The notes under the pieces: model-generated
The model's input: only the letters and a program-made list of their open reading frames with translations
The model's database searches: none
Told to the model about the DNA's origin: nothing
Position numbers and translations under genes: made by a program
Part shown: in pieces, positions 1-7,252 of the stretch
How positions within the stretch are numbered: position 1 is the first letter of the stretch
Layout of the letters: the number at the start of each line of letters is the position of its first letter
NCBI GenBank assembly: GCA_017503005.1
Contig: JAFVTW010000010.1
Span: 1 to 50,238 of the forward strand
Direction: 5' to 3'
Length of the DNA stretch: 50,238 bases
Source: Clostridia bacterium
Lineage (GTDB): Bacteria; Bacillota; Clostridia; Christensenellales; UBA1242

Positions 1-43
1 CCTGCTTGTAAGGCAGATGCTCTCCCAACTGAGCTAAACTCCC
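1..43 (-). tRNA. tRNA-Val(UAC), 5' part, cut by window edge
   Basis: Read on the minus strand this begins GGGAGTT (acceptor strand), then a D-arm GCTC...GAGC, then an anticodon stem TCTGC/GCAGG around the loop CTTACAA, giving anticodon TAC (valine). The T-arm and 3' acceptor strand lie beyond position 1. The anticodon loop has the expected T before and A after the anticodon. UAC-valine tRNA is a known substrate of the 5-methoxyuridine pathway whose enzymes appear at 35973-37840. The promoter is at 196-224. Confidence 0.93.
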
Positions 44-100
44 ACATTATCTATGTTTTGGTGCATTGAATTAACTGTTGATTAGCCTTGCGATTCTCTA

Positions 101-134
101 AAGGCAGATGCTCTCCCAACTGAGCTAAACTCCC
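101..134 (-). pseudogene. truncated copy of the tRNA-Val 5' half
   Basis: A 37-bp stretch (101-137) is identical to 10-46, which covers the acceptor strand, D-arm and first half of the anticodon stem of the adjacent tRNA-Val. Identity stops inside the anticodon loop. The following bases form a short GCCTT/AAGGC hairpin and show no T-arm or matching acceptor strand, so this is not a functional tRNA. It lies between the promoter and the intact gene, so it should be co-transcribed as a tRNA-like 5' leader. Confidence 0.85.
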
Positions 135-195
135 ACACCAAATTAAATATTCAGTTGCGATATGAAAAACTTAATGTTTAACTTAACGCTCTTAT

Positions 196-224
196 AATAT
201 ACCAAACCTTGAGGAAAAATGCAA
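196..224 (-). promoter_or_regulatory. promoter of the tRNA-Val unit
   Basis: On the minus strand a -35 TTGCAT (219-224) and a -10 TATATT (196-201) are separated by exactly 17 bp. Transcription would start near 190 and run through the truncated tRNA copy into tRNA-Val. The rest of 140-335 is AT-rich with no supported gene. Confidence 0.65.
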
Positions 225-334
225 CACTTTTTAGCAAATTTTTATAATTTTTTTTAAAAAATTTTTTATATAAAAATATATGCGAAATAAAGCCATTTTT
301 GTGACATAATATTTTTTTAAATTTTGTTAAAATC

Positions 335-367
335 AAAAAAACTTGGCATATTTTTACCAAGTTTTTT
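335..367 (-). terminator. terminator of fakA
   Basis: Perfect 11-bp stem AAAAAACTTGG/CCAAGTTTTTT (336-346 with 357-367) just after the fakA stop. The minus-strand arm ends in a run of six T. Confidence 0.85.
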
Positions 368-380
368 GAATTTACAATGA

Positions 381-2039
381 TTATTCTAAACTAATTATAT
401 AGTAGTATACTGGTTGACCACCAGAAAGTAGTGTAATATCGCAATCAGGATATTTTTCTTCCAGCTTAGCTTGTAGAGCTTCTGCTTCTTCTTGTTTGAT
501 ATCTTTACCATAGAATAGTGTAATATTAACCACATCATCTTTCTTAACTTTTTCGATAAGGTCTAATGTTGTGTCATTTACTAGTAATCCTTTGGCTAAG
601 ATATTACTATCATCTAGTCCTATTATATCGCCTTGATTTAGGTCAAATCCGTCCATATGAGTAGTTCTAACTGCATATGTAACAGAAGCTGCTGTAACAT
701 TTTGTTTGCTACTTGTCATATTTTCTACATTTTCTTCTGCTGTAGCATCTGGGTTGAATGCTAAAGCTGCACTAACACCTTCTGGAACAGATTTTGTAGG
801 AATAACATGAATTTTCTTGCTAGTAAGTTCTTTAGCTTGCTCAGCTGCAAAAATAATGTTCTTGTTGTTTGGTAATACAAATACTTCTTTAGCTTGTACT
901 TTGTCACATGCTTTTGCAATATCATCAGCACTAGGGTTCATTGTTTGGCCACCTTCGATGATTCCGTCAACCAAAATATCACTAAACACTCCAGCAATAC
1001 CATCTCCAGGAGCAACTGCAACCATACCAAATTGTTTTAGGTTAGCTTGTTGTTGTGTTCTCATTCTCTTAAGCTCACGGTTTTGCTCTACCATATTCTC
1101 AATTTTAATATTGATAATCTCACCCATATCTAATGCATAGCCTAAAGCGATGTTTGGTTCGTTTGTGTGTACATGCACTTTTACAAGCTCTAAATCACCG
1201 ATACAAACTACAGAGTCGCCTAATTGCATTAGGTTTTCACGAAGTTTGTCGATATCAGAAACTGTGGTTTTCTTCTTCATATGTGTAACCATAAATTCTG
1301 TACAATATGCAAACTCAATATCACCTAAGTTATCTAGATTGATAACAAAGTCATTACTATCGCTACTAGCTTGTATATTTGCTGCTGCAGGAGCTAATTC
1401 TTCTACAGAAATATCGATATCTTCGCCTAATAGCATTTTTTGCATACCAGTAAAGATAACCATAAGTCCACGACCACCAGCATCTACTACATTTGCTTTT
1501 TTAAGTACAGGAAGCATTTCTGGTGTTTGTTGTAGAATAGCCTCACCATCAGCTAAGATGATTTCGAAGAATTGTTCAAAATCACTTACCTTTTTAGCTG
1601 CTTTAACTGCTGTTTCACCGATAATACGAATAACAGTAAGAATAGTTCCTTCTTTAGGAACAGTAACAGCTTTGTATGCTACTTGAGCACCCTCATTAAG
1701 AGCTTTAGCTAATTGTTTAGTAGTAAGCTCTCCTTCACACTTTGCAACTTCAGTAGCAATACCCTTTAAGATTTGTGAAAGAATAACACCAGAGTTACCT
1801 CTAGCACCTCTTAAAGCACCCTTAGAAAGTGCATTAGATACTGCTGCGAAAGAGTTGTCTGGACAGCTATTAATTTCCTTAACTGCACTATTGAATGTTA
1901 AGCTCATATTTGTACCAGTATCACCATCTGGAACTGGGAAAACATTCAATGAATCTACAAATTTTTTATTATTTTCTAAAACCTTAGCACCTGCAATAAT
2001 CATTTTGCGAAACAGTGTGCTATTGATAGTCTTTTGCAT
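381..2039 (-). CDS. fakA: DhaL-domain fatty acid kinase FakA (DAK2 protein)
   Basis: A 552-residue cytoplasmic protein of the FakA/YloV family, which phosphorylates fatty acids held by FakB carriers to give acyl-phosphate for phospholipid synthesis. The N-terminal DhaL (DAK2) nucleotide-binding domain covers about residues 8-200, with the metal-binding motif PVPDGDTGTN at 35-44. A central segment and a C-terminal DhaK-like/EDD half follow, so the length is normal. AAAGGAG lies at good distance from the ATG. It follows asp23 on the same strand with a gap of about 46 bp, the conserved Firmicutes pair. No FakB gene lies in the window. Family membership is clear; the substrate is inferred from the family. 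Confidence 0.93.
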   Translation of the reverse strand: MQKTINSTLFRKMIIAGAKVLENNKKFVDSLNVFPVPDGDTGTNMSLTFNSAVKEINSCPDNSFAAVSNALSKGALRGARGNSGVILSQILKGIATEVAKCEGELTTKQLAKALNEGAQVAYKAVTVPKEGTILTVIRIIGETAVKAAKKVSDFEQFFEIILADGEAILQQTPEMLPVLKKANVVDAGGRGLMVIFTGMQKMLLGEDIDISVEELAPAAANIQASSDSNDFVINLDNLGDIEFAYCTEFMVTHMKKKTTVSDIDKLRENLMQLGDSVVCIGDLELVKVHVHTNEPNIALGYALDMGEIINIKIENMVEQNRELKRMRTQQQANLKQFGMVAVAPGDGIAGVFSDILVDGIIEGGQTMNPSADDIAKACDKVQAKEVFVLPNNKNIIFAAEQAKELTSKKIHVIPTKSVPEGVSAALAFNPDATAEENVENMTSSKQNVTAASVTYAVRTTHMDGFDLNQGDIIGLDDSNILAKGLLVNDTTLDLIEKVKKDDVVNITLFYGKDIKQEEAEALQAKLEEKYPDCDITLLSGGQPVYYYIISLE

Positions 2040-2085
2040 TTAATACTCCTTTAATTAAGACACGAAAAAAACACAGGAAAAAAGA

Positions 2086-2436
2086 TTATACTCTAACACC
2101 AACTACATTGACATTAACAGAGTCTATAATCATGCCTGTGAACTGCTCTAATCCATATTTTACTGATTTCTTTAAACTATCGGCTACTGCACCGATGGAA
2201 ACACCATATTTTAGTACAACATAAAGGTCTACATAAATACGGTTATTAACTGTAATAATTTTAATACCTTTACTTAAAGGCTCTTTTCTAAAAAGGCCAG
2301 AAAAACTATCAGTCAACTTTTGGTTAACCAAATCAACAACACCATAACAATCTCTAGCAATATAACCTGTAACTACAGCAATCGCTTCGTTTGAAATAGT
2401 AATATTACCATAAGAGTTACTAGTTTTAACTGACAT
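2086..2436 (-). CDS. Asp23/Gls24 family envelope-stress protein
   Basis: A 116-residue Asp23/Gls24-family (YloU-like) protein. It has the family pattern of a GNITISNEAI start, a central AVVTGYIARDCYGVVDLV stretch, a basic segment and a C-terminal IDSVNVNVVGVRV strand. Members are small alpha/beta proteins found near the membrane and linked to envelope homeostasis; the molecular function is not settled. The start is supported by AAAGGAG just upstream of the ATG. It is transcribed with fakA, divergently from rpmB, as in Bacillus. The upstream spacer also holds a small GTGAG/CTCAC dyad at 2469-2486 in its 5' leader. Confidence 0.9.
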   Translation of the reverse strand: MSVKTSNSYGNITISNEAIAVVTGYIARDCYGVVDLVNQKLTDSFSGLFRKEPLSKGIKIITVNNRIYVDLYVVLKYGVSIGAVADSLKKSVKYGLEQFTGMIIDSVNVNVVGVRV

Positions 2437-2526
2437 ATTTTCTCCTTTAATATTTTAATCTAAGTATAGTGAGCAATAGTACTCACCTAAAAAGTATATG
2501 CCGACAATTTTCAACATACACATTAT

Positions 2527-2555
2527 ATATTACATTATAGAAGAAAAAAAGTAAA
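2527..2555 (-). promoter_or_regulatory. possible asp23-fakA promoter
   Basis: Minus-strand TTTACT (2550-2555), a 17-bp spacer and TAATAT (2527-2532). The -35 is weak and the region is AT-rich, so other placements are possible. Confidence 0.4.
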
Positions 2556-2669
2556 CACTTTTTAATTGAAATTTAATTTTATAATTAATATAATTATATA
2601 TATTCTAGTTAATAAAAAGCCAGTATATAGAGTATTTTAGCAAATATAAAAAAATTTAGAAAAATATTG

Positions 2670-2698
2670 TTGCACATTACAACTTTATTTGTTATAAT
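2670..2698 (+). promoter_or_regulatory. rpmB promoter
   Basis: TTGCAC (2670-2675), 17-bp spacer, TATAAT (2693-2698), about 33 bp before the rpmB start. A strong housekeeping sigma-A type match. Confidence 0.85.
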
Positions 2699-2731
2699 AC
2701 AATGCAGTGAAAATATGTTAAGGAGATTATT

Positions 2732-2917
2732 ATGCCAAGAGTATGTTATATTTGTGGAAAAGGTAAAGTTTCAGGCAATCAAGTAAGCCATTCTCATATT
2801 GCTACAAAACGCACTTGGAGTGCTAACTTACAAAAGAAAGCTATCGAAGTTGATGGCAAACCAGAAAAACAATATGTTTGCACAAGATGCCTAAAAACAT
2901 TAAAGAAGGAAGACTAA
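2732..2917 (+). CDS. rpmB: 50S ribosomal protein L28 (zinc-ribbon form)
   Basis: A 61-residue ribosomal protein L28 of the large subunit, at the usual length. The sequence keeps the MPRVCYICGK start, the GNQVSHSH segment and the basic KRTW motif. Four cysteines (C5, C8, C50, C53) make this the zinc-binding (C+) form. AAGGAGATTATT precedes the ATG and a strong promoter sits at 2670-2698. It is the only plus-strand gene in the first 16 kb and is monocistronic, converging on spoVM with a shared terminator between them. Confidence 0.97.
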   Translation: MPRVCYICGKGKVSGNQVSHSHIATKRTWSANLQKKAIEVDGKPEKQYVCTRCLKTLKKED

Positions 2918-2941
2918 TTTCCATATAAAAAGATAAAAAAT

Positions 2942-2966
2942 AAGGAGAAAATATCTCCTTTTTTTT
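2942..2966. terminator. bidirectional terminator between rpmB and spoVM
   Basis: Stem AAGGAGA/TCTCCTT (2942-2948 with 2954-2960), followed by eight T on the plus strand and preceded by A-rich sequence (ATTTTTT on the minus strand). It can end rpmB and the convergent spoVM transcript. Confidence 0.85.
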
Positions 2967-2969
2967 ATT

Positions 2970-3062
2970 TCAAAAATTACCCTGTTCATCTAAGGATTTC
3001 TTGAATATTAACTTAAATATAGGCTTAAGAAACTTGGGACATTTAAAGCAGTATATCTTCAT
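2970..3062 (-). CDS. spoVM: SpoVM-like spore coat anchoring peptide (30 aa)
   Basis: A short minus-strand ORF (ATG 3062-3060, TGA 2972-2970) with SD GAGGTG five to six bases upstream. It begins MKIYCFKCPKFLKPIFKLIF, matching the Bacillus SpoVM pattern MKFY-x-x-K-x-PKFL followed by an amphipathic basic/hydrophobic helix. SpoVM is the tiny peptide that recognises the convex forespore membrane and anchors SpoIVA at the start of coat assembly. The location fits exactly: between rpe and rpmB, where Bacillus has thiN-spoVM-rpmB (thiN is missing here). Terminators flank it on both sides, so it is an independent unit. Two cysteines (C5, C8) and a C-terminal tail a few residues longer than in Bacillus are unusual. 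The call rests on similarity by eye, synteny and the RBS. Confidence 0.82.
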   Translation of the reverse strand: MKIYCFKCPKFLKPIFKLIFKKSLDEQGNF

Positions 3063-3076
3063 AAAATCACCTCAAT

Positions 3077-3099
3077 ATCATATTACAATAATATATGAT
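3077..3099 (-). promoter_or_regulatory. inverted repeat in the spoVM upstream region
   Basis: Perfect dyad ATCATAT-N9-ATATGAT, 15 bp before the spoVM start. It overlaps a CATATATT hexamer resembling a sigma-E -10 element, but no convincing -35 was found. It could be an operator or a 5'-leader hairpin; the function is unknown. Confidence 0.4.
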
Positions 3100-3117
3100 T
3101 TTCTTGCTTTTATGGTT

Positions 3118-3148
3118 AAAAAAACACCTAAAAATAGGTGCTTTTTTT
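3118..3148 (-). terminator. terminator of the priA-rpe operon
   Basis: Stem CACCTA/TAGGTG (3125-3130 with 3135-3140) flanked by a run of seven A and seven T, just after rpe. It separates the housekeeping operon from spoVM. Confidence 0.88.
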
Positions 3149-3818
3149 ATTTTGAATTAGTAACTAAATGTTTAATTTTGTTTATAAATACTTTTTTGTT
3201 TTCAGCTTTATATACAGCACTACCCATCACAACAATGTCAGCACCAGCTTGATAAATTTTTTGGACATTAGTGTGGTCCACACCACCGTCTACTTCTATA
3301 AGAAAATTATACTTGTTTTGTAATCTGATACCATTTAATTCAGCAATTTTTACCAAACTATTTTCTATAAACTTTTGACCACTCTTGCCTGGCTCAACAC
3401 TCATAACTAGTACTAAGTCACATAGTGGCAAAAATGGCTCAATTTCTTCAATTTTTGTATCTGGCTTAAAACTAATTCCTGCCAAAATACCTTTGTTTTT
3501 GATTTGAGATAACATATAAAATAAATTGTTTTTACTCTCAAAACTTTCGTAATGAACAGTCAAAATAGTAGGCTTAGACTTATAATATTCTTCCCAAATT
3601 TGTAGTGGGTTTGATACCATTAGGTGCACATCTAGAGCTATAGTAGAGTTTTGACTAACCTCAAACAATTTCTCACTAGACAAACATTTAGCTGGTACGA
3701 ATGAGCCGTCCATTACATCACAGTGCATATAGTCAGCACCAGATTCTTCTAATAACTTAACATATTGAACTAAATCTTCTTCTTTTTCTGGATTAGTGCT
3801 TGGAGCAATTTTAATCAT
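3147..3818 (-). CDS. rpe: ribulose-phosphate 3-epimerase
   Basis: A 223-residue TIM-barrel enzyme interconverting ribulose-5-phosphate and xylulose-5-phosphate in the pentose phosphate pathway. Family motifs are visible: IAPSTNPEK near the start (family IAPSIL), DYMHCDVMDGSFVP with the metal-binding His and catalytic Asp, VHLMVSNP, MSVEPGKSGQKF, and VDGGVDHTN with the second catalytic Asp, followed by GADIVVMGSAVY. GGGAG precedes the ATG. It overlaps rsgA by 8 bp and ends the operon. Length is typical. Confidence 0.96.
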   Translation of the reverse strand: MIKIAPSTNPEKEEDLVQYVKLLEESGADYMHCDVMDGSFVPAKCLSSEKLFEVSQNSTIALDVHLMVSNPLQIWEEYYKSKPTILTVHYESFESKNNLFYMLSQIKNKGILAGISFKPDTKIEEIEPFLPLCDLVLVMSVEPGKSGQKFIENSLVKIAELNGIRLQNKYNFLIEVDGGVDHTNVQKIYQAGADIVVMGSAVYKAENKKVFINKIKHLVTNSK

Positions 3819-4674
3819 ACTCTCTCTCCCACTTTGTTTTTAATTGCTTAAATATTTCTAAATATCTATCGTATCTAGATTTGTTGATTTCACCAGCATT
3901 TACCTTAGACTTGATTACACAACCAGTCTCTGTAGTGTGTGTACAATTATTATACCTACATTTAGCATCTTCAAACTCTGGATAATAGTCCTTTAACTCA
4001 TTATATTTTACATCAAGTTCTAACATACTAAATCCTGGAGTATCGGCTATCATAATATTGTCGTCAAGTACAAAAATGGTGCATTCTCTAGTAGTATGTT
4101 TGCCTCTTTCAACCTTTTTGCTAAGAATATTTGTGGCTTGATTTAAGTTTGGTGAAATACAGTTTATTAGACTACTCTTACCAACAGCACTTTGACCAGC
4201 AAATACACTTGTTTTGTTTTTAAGCACTTCTTTTAGAGTTTGGACATTGTTGTTTACAGCACTAGTAAGAACTATAGAATCTACCACATTTTCGTACATT
4301 GTCACATATTCATCTAGCTCCTCTTTACCAATCAAATCAATCTTGTTTATAACCAAAACTGGACTAATATTGTTGATATGAGCATTTACAATAAGTTTGT
4401 CAACTAAGTACAAATCAGGCTTTGGAACTGCAGAAATAACAATTAAAATTTGGTCAATATTAGTTACTTTTGGTCTAATAATTTCGTTGAAACGACCAAA
4501 AACCTTAGTAATAACATAATTATCACTAAATTCATCTTTTTTTAGCTCAACATTGTCACCTACTAGCAATCTACCTTGTTTTTTTAGATTGCCCAGTGGC
4601 ACTGCATTAACATAATTATTTTCGGTGTAAACTAAAAATTGATTTGATACACCTTTTACAATTTTACCCTTAAT
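3811..4674 (-). CDS. rsgA: small ribosomal subunit biogenesis GTPase RsgA, probable AUU start
   Basis: A circularly permuted GTPase that acts late in 30S assembly. It has an N-terminal OB fold, then permuted G motifs NKID (G4), TSA (G5), GQSAVGKSS (P-loop), a GKHTT switch and DTPG (G3), then a zinc-binding domain with the C/C-x-H-x5-C pattern CRYNNCTHTTETGC. The first ATG/GTG/TTG is GTG at 4602, which would delete the first OB strands. Coding sequence homologous to the family (KGKIVKGVSNQFLVYTENN) continues upstream to the in-frame TAG that ends rlmN at 4684-4686. The only plausible start there is ATT at 4672-4674, seven bases after AGGA. I annotate 287 residues from that ATT. The prpC-prkC genes that sit upstream in Bacillus are missing, and rsgA directly follows rlmN in the same frame. 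Confidence 0.88.
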   Translation of the reverse strand: MKGKIVKGVSNQFLVYTENNYVNAVPLGNLKKQGRLLVGDNVELKKDEFSDNYVITKVFGRFNEIIRPKVTNIDQILIVISAVPKPDLYLVDKLIVNAHINNISPVLVINKIDLIGKEELDEYVTMYENVVDSIVLTSAVNNNVQTLKEVLKNKTSVFAGQSAVGKSSLINCISPNLNQATNILSKKVERGKHTTRECTIFVLDDNIMIADTPGFSMLELDVKYNELKDYYPEFEDAKCRYNNCTHTTETGCVIKSKVNAGEINKSRYDRYLEIFKQLKTKWEREYD

Positions 4675-4683
4675 AACCTTATC

Positions 4684-5982
4684 CTACCTATATTGCTTTT
4701 TTGAAATATATTTTGATGAGCTAGCCTTCTTACTAGGTCTAGATTGTTTTTTTGTAGCATCTAGTTTTCTAGTGCTTCTAGAGTTTTCTCTAGAACTTTT
4801 TTTGTCGAATGATGACTTTTTGTCTGCTTTAAATTTTGAGTTGTCACTAGAGTGTTTTCTATCATTTCTAGAATCAGTATTTGAAGCTTTATTTCTAGGT
4901 TTTTTGTCAAATTTTATGCTATCAGCTTTTACCTCAAAGCTAGATTTTTCGCCACTTAATTCTTTGTTTCTAAGTTGGCCACAAGCACCATCGACATCAT
5001 CACCTAAGCTTCTTCTAATAGTAGCTGTAATACCACATTTTAGTAGTTCTCTCATAAATGAATTTGTCTTAGAAGCATTCACACCCTTTAAACCCCTTTC
5101 CTTGACATCATTTAAAGTAATTAAGTTAACTCTACAATTTAAATCTCTAAGTAAATCTGCCAATTCTCTAGCTTGAGAAATGTCTGAATTTACACCATCA
5201 ATTAGGGTATATTCGATGTAGATTTTGCGATTTGTCATCATATAGTAATGGTTAGCAGCTTCTATAATACTCTTGATAGGAAAACTCTTTGCAACTGGCA
5301 TAATAGTTCTTCTAACAGCATCGTTTGGTGCATGTAAAGAGATAGCTAAGTTTATGCTTAAGCCTAAATCAGCTAATTTTTCGATCTTTGATGGTATACC
5401 ACAGGTGCTTAGAGTAATATTTCTAACACTGAAATTAAAACCATCTTCCGCTGTAACATATCTTAAGAATTTTACAACATTGTCAAAGTTGTCTAAAGGT
5501 TCACCAGAGCCCATTAGAACAATATTTGTAATTTCCCTTTCGCTTACAGTTCCACCAACAAAAGCATTTGCAGCTACAATTTGACCTAAAATTTCGCCAG
5601 CAGACAAGTTTCTAACAAACTTTAAGCCACTAGCACAAAAAGCACAGTTCATTTTGCAACCTACTTGAGTACTTACACAAAGAGTTCTGCCATAGTTGTG
5701 ATTCATCAAAACTCCCTCAATAAGGTTGTCATCGTTTAACTTAAACAAAAATTTGATTGTTTTGTCTTTTGATTTAAATGTTTTGTAAATCTTAACAGCT
5801 TGCATTTGATATCCATTTTCTTGCAATTTTGCAAGCATAGACTTTGGCAATACTGTATTGTCATTGTATCCTTTACCATTCAAAATGGCATTGTGTAGTT
5901 GCTTGCCTCTAAATTTAGGCTCTCCTAAACTAACTACAATATTATTAAGTTCTTCTAAAGTATAATCTAATAAATTAATCAT
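4684..5982 (-). CDS. rlmN: dual-specificity 23S/tRNA adenine C2-methyltransferase RlmN with a basic tail
   Basis: A radical-SAM enzyme that methylates A2503 of 23S rRNA and A37 of certain tRNAs. The cluster motif CKMNCAFCASG is present, with SGEPLDNFDNV and STCGIPSKI (SAM site). The LLKCGITATIRRSLGDDVDGACGQLR ending contains the catalytic C-terminal cysteine. The family normally ends shortly after this GQL motif (about 345 residues). Here about 90 more residues follow, almost entirely Lys, Ser, Asp, Arg and Asn, predicted disordered and RNA-binding-like in composition. The start overlaps rsmB by 8 bp. The TAG stop is followed in frame by rsgA. Confidence 0.95.
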   Translation of the reverse strand: MINLLDYTLEELNNIVVSLGEPKFRGKQLHNAILNGKGYNDNTVLPKSMLAKLQENGYQMQAVKIYKTFKSKDKTIKFLFKLNDDNLIEGVLMNHNYGRTLCVSTQVGCKMNCAFCASGLKFVRNLSAGEILGQIVAANAFVGGTVSEREITNIVLMGSGEPLDNFDNVVKFLRYVTAEDGFNFSVRNITLSTCGIPSKIEKLADLGLSINLAISLHAPNDAVRRTIMPVAKSFPIKSIIEAANHYYMMTNRKIYIEYTLIDGVNSDISQARELADLLRDLNCRVNLITLNDVKERGLKGVNASKTNSFMRELLKCGITATIRRSLGDDVDGACGQLRNKELSGEKSSFEVKADSIKFDKKPRNKASNTDSRNDRKHSSDNSKFKADKKSSFDKKSSRENSRSTRKLDATKKQSRPSKKASSSKYISKKQYR

Positions 5983-7252
5983 TTCGTACCAACTTTCCTA
6001 TAAAAAATCCTTCTGTTTTGCTTATATGTGGATAGAAGGTTTTTAGTCCACCTTTATCATCGCACAAAACACCAAAAGTGTCTACTGTGTCAAGCCTAAA
6101 ATTAGGGTGTTTTTGCAAAAATTTAGTAATAATGTCTTCATTTTCGGTAGGCAAAATTGTACAAGTACTATATACAATTGAGCCACCAGATTTTACATAT
6201 TTTGAGTTGTTTTCTAGTATTTTAAGTTGTAAATCAGGTAATGATAAGAAATCCAAATCATTGTTAATAAGCAAATCTGGTTTTTTATCTATTACACCTA
6301 GACCAGAACACGGTACATCAAGTAATACACAATCAAATTTACCTTCAAATTCAGGTACAAAATTGGTAGCATCTAGTACCTTAGTAGTTACATTCTCTAC
6401 ACTCATTCTAGAACTATAATCATTGATTAACTGTGCTCTATGCTCATAGTAATCACATGCAATTACTTTGCTATTGGGATTTAGAGTAGCTATATACACA
6501 GCTTTGCCTCCAGGAGCAGAACAAGCATCCAAAATAGTATTTCCTACCACATTTCTAGACACTATCATACTAGGAATACCCTGTGGAGTATATAAGCCAT
6601 TTAAACTCTCTTCCCTAACAATTTTGGAATACTCTACAAACAATGCATCATCTAAAGTAGATGTAGTATAATCGATATCTAATTCTTTTAGCTTAGAAAC
6701 AAAATCGGAATATTTAATCTTTAGTGTATTTACTCTAATATGTGTCAAATTTGTAAGTTCTGCTTCAAAAAATTCCACAACAAAATCATCGCTAAAGTTT
6801 TTTAACATCAAGTCTATAAACCATAGTGGCTTAGAATACTTAATAGATAAATATAATCTTTTGTCTTTTGTATCTGGAAGCACAAACTCAGCATTAACAA
6901 TCTTTTTGAGTACTGCATTTATAAAAGATACATAAGGTTTTAATTTTGAATGTTTAGCAATCTCAACCAACTCATTGACTACAGCAAATTTAGGTATACT
7001 ATTTATATTTTGACTAAGATATGCTGCAAGTTTAAATATAAGTGTAACCTCCTTCTTTGGAGCCTTTTTGTAAAACTGCTTCACAAAATAGTCTAATTTA
7101 ACATCATCATCTATTACACCATAAGTAATCTTTGTAACTAAGTTAAAATTTAGATTTGAAATATAACTTTTATTAAGTTCGATTGAGGCATAAGCACCCT
7201 TAAAATAAACATTATTTAGTACTTTATATGCCAAATTCAATTCTTTATTCAT
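5975..7252 (-). CDS. rsmB: 16S rRNA (cytosine-967-C5)-methyltransferase RsmB
   Basis: A 425-residue enzyme of the RsmB/Nop2 family. The N-terminal NusB-like RNA-binding domain covers about residues 1-130. A catalytic domain follows with the SAM site LDACSAPGGKA, the PCSG catalytic motif in LLDVPCSGLGVI, and the second cysteine in VYSTCTILPTENE. It overlaps both neighbours (rlmN and fmt) by 8 bp, so translation is likely coupled within the operon. Length is normal for the family. Confidence 0.95.
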   Translation of the reverse strand: MNKELNLAYKVLNNVYFKGAYASIELNKSYISNLNFNLVTKITYGVIDDDVKLDYFVKQFYKKAPKKEVTLIFKLAAYLSQNINSIPKFAVVNELVEIAKHSKLKPYVSFINAVLKKIVNAEFVLPDTKDKRLYLSIKYSKPLWFIDLMLKNFSDDFVVEFFEAELTNLTHIRVNTLKIKYSDFVSKLKELDIDYTTSTLDDALFVEYSKIVREESLNGLYTPQGIPSMIVSRNVVGNTILDACSAPGGKAVYIATLNPNSKVIACDYYEHRAQLINDYSSRMSVENVTTKVLDATNFVPEFEGKFDCVLLDVPCSGLGVIDKKPDLLINNDLDFLSLPDLQLKILENNSKYVKSGGSIVYSTCTILPTENEDIITKFLQKHPNFRLDTVDTFGVLCDDKGGLKTFYPHISKTEGFFIGKLVRND

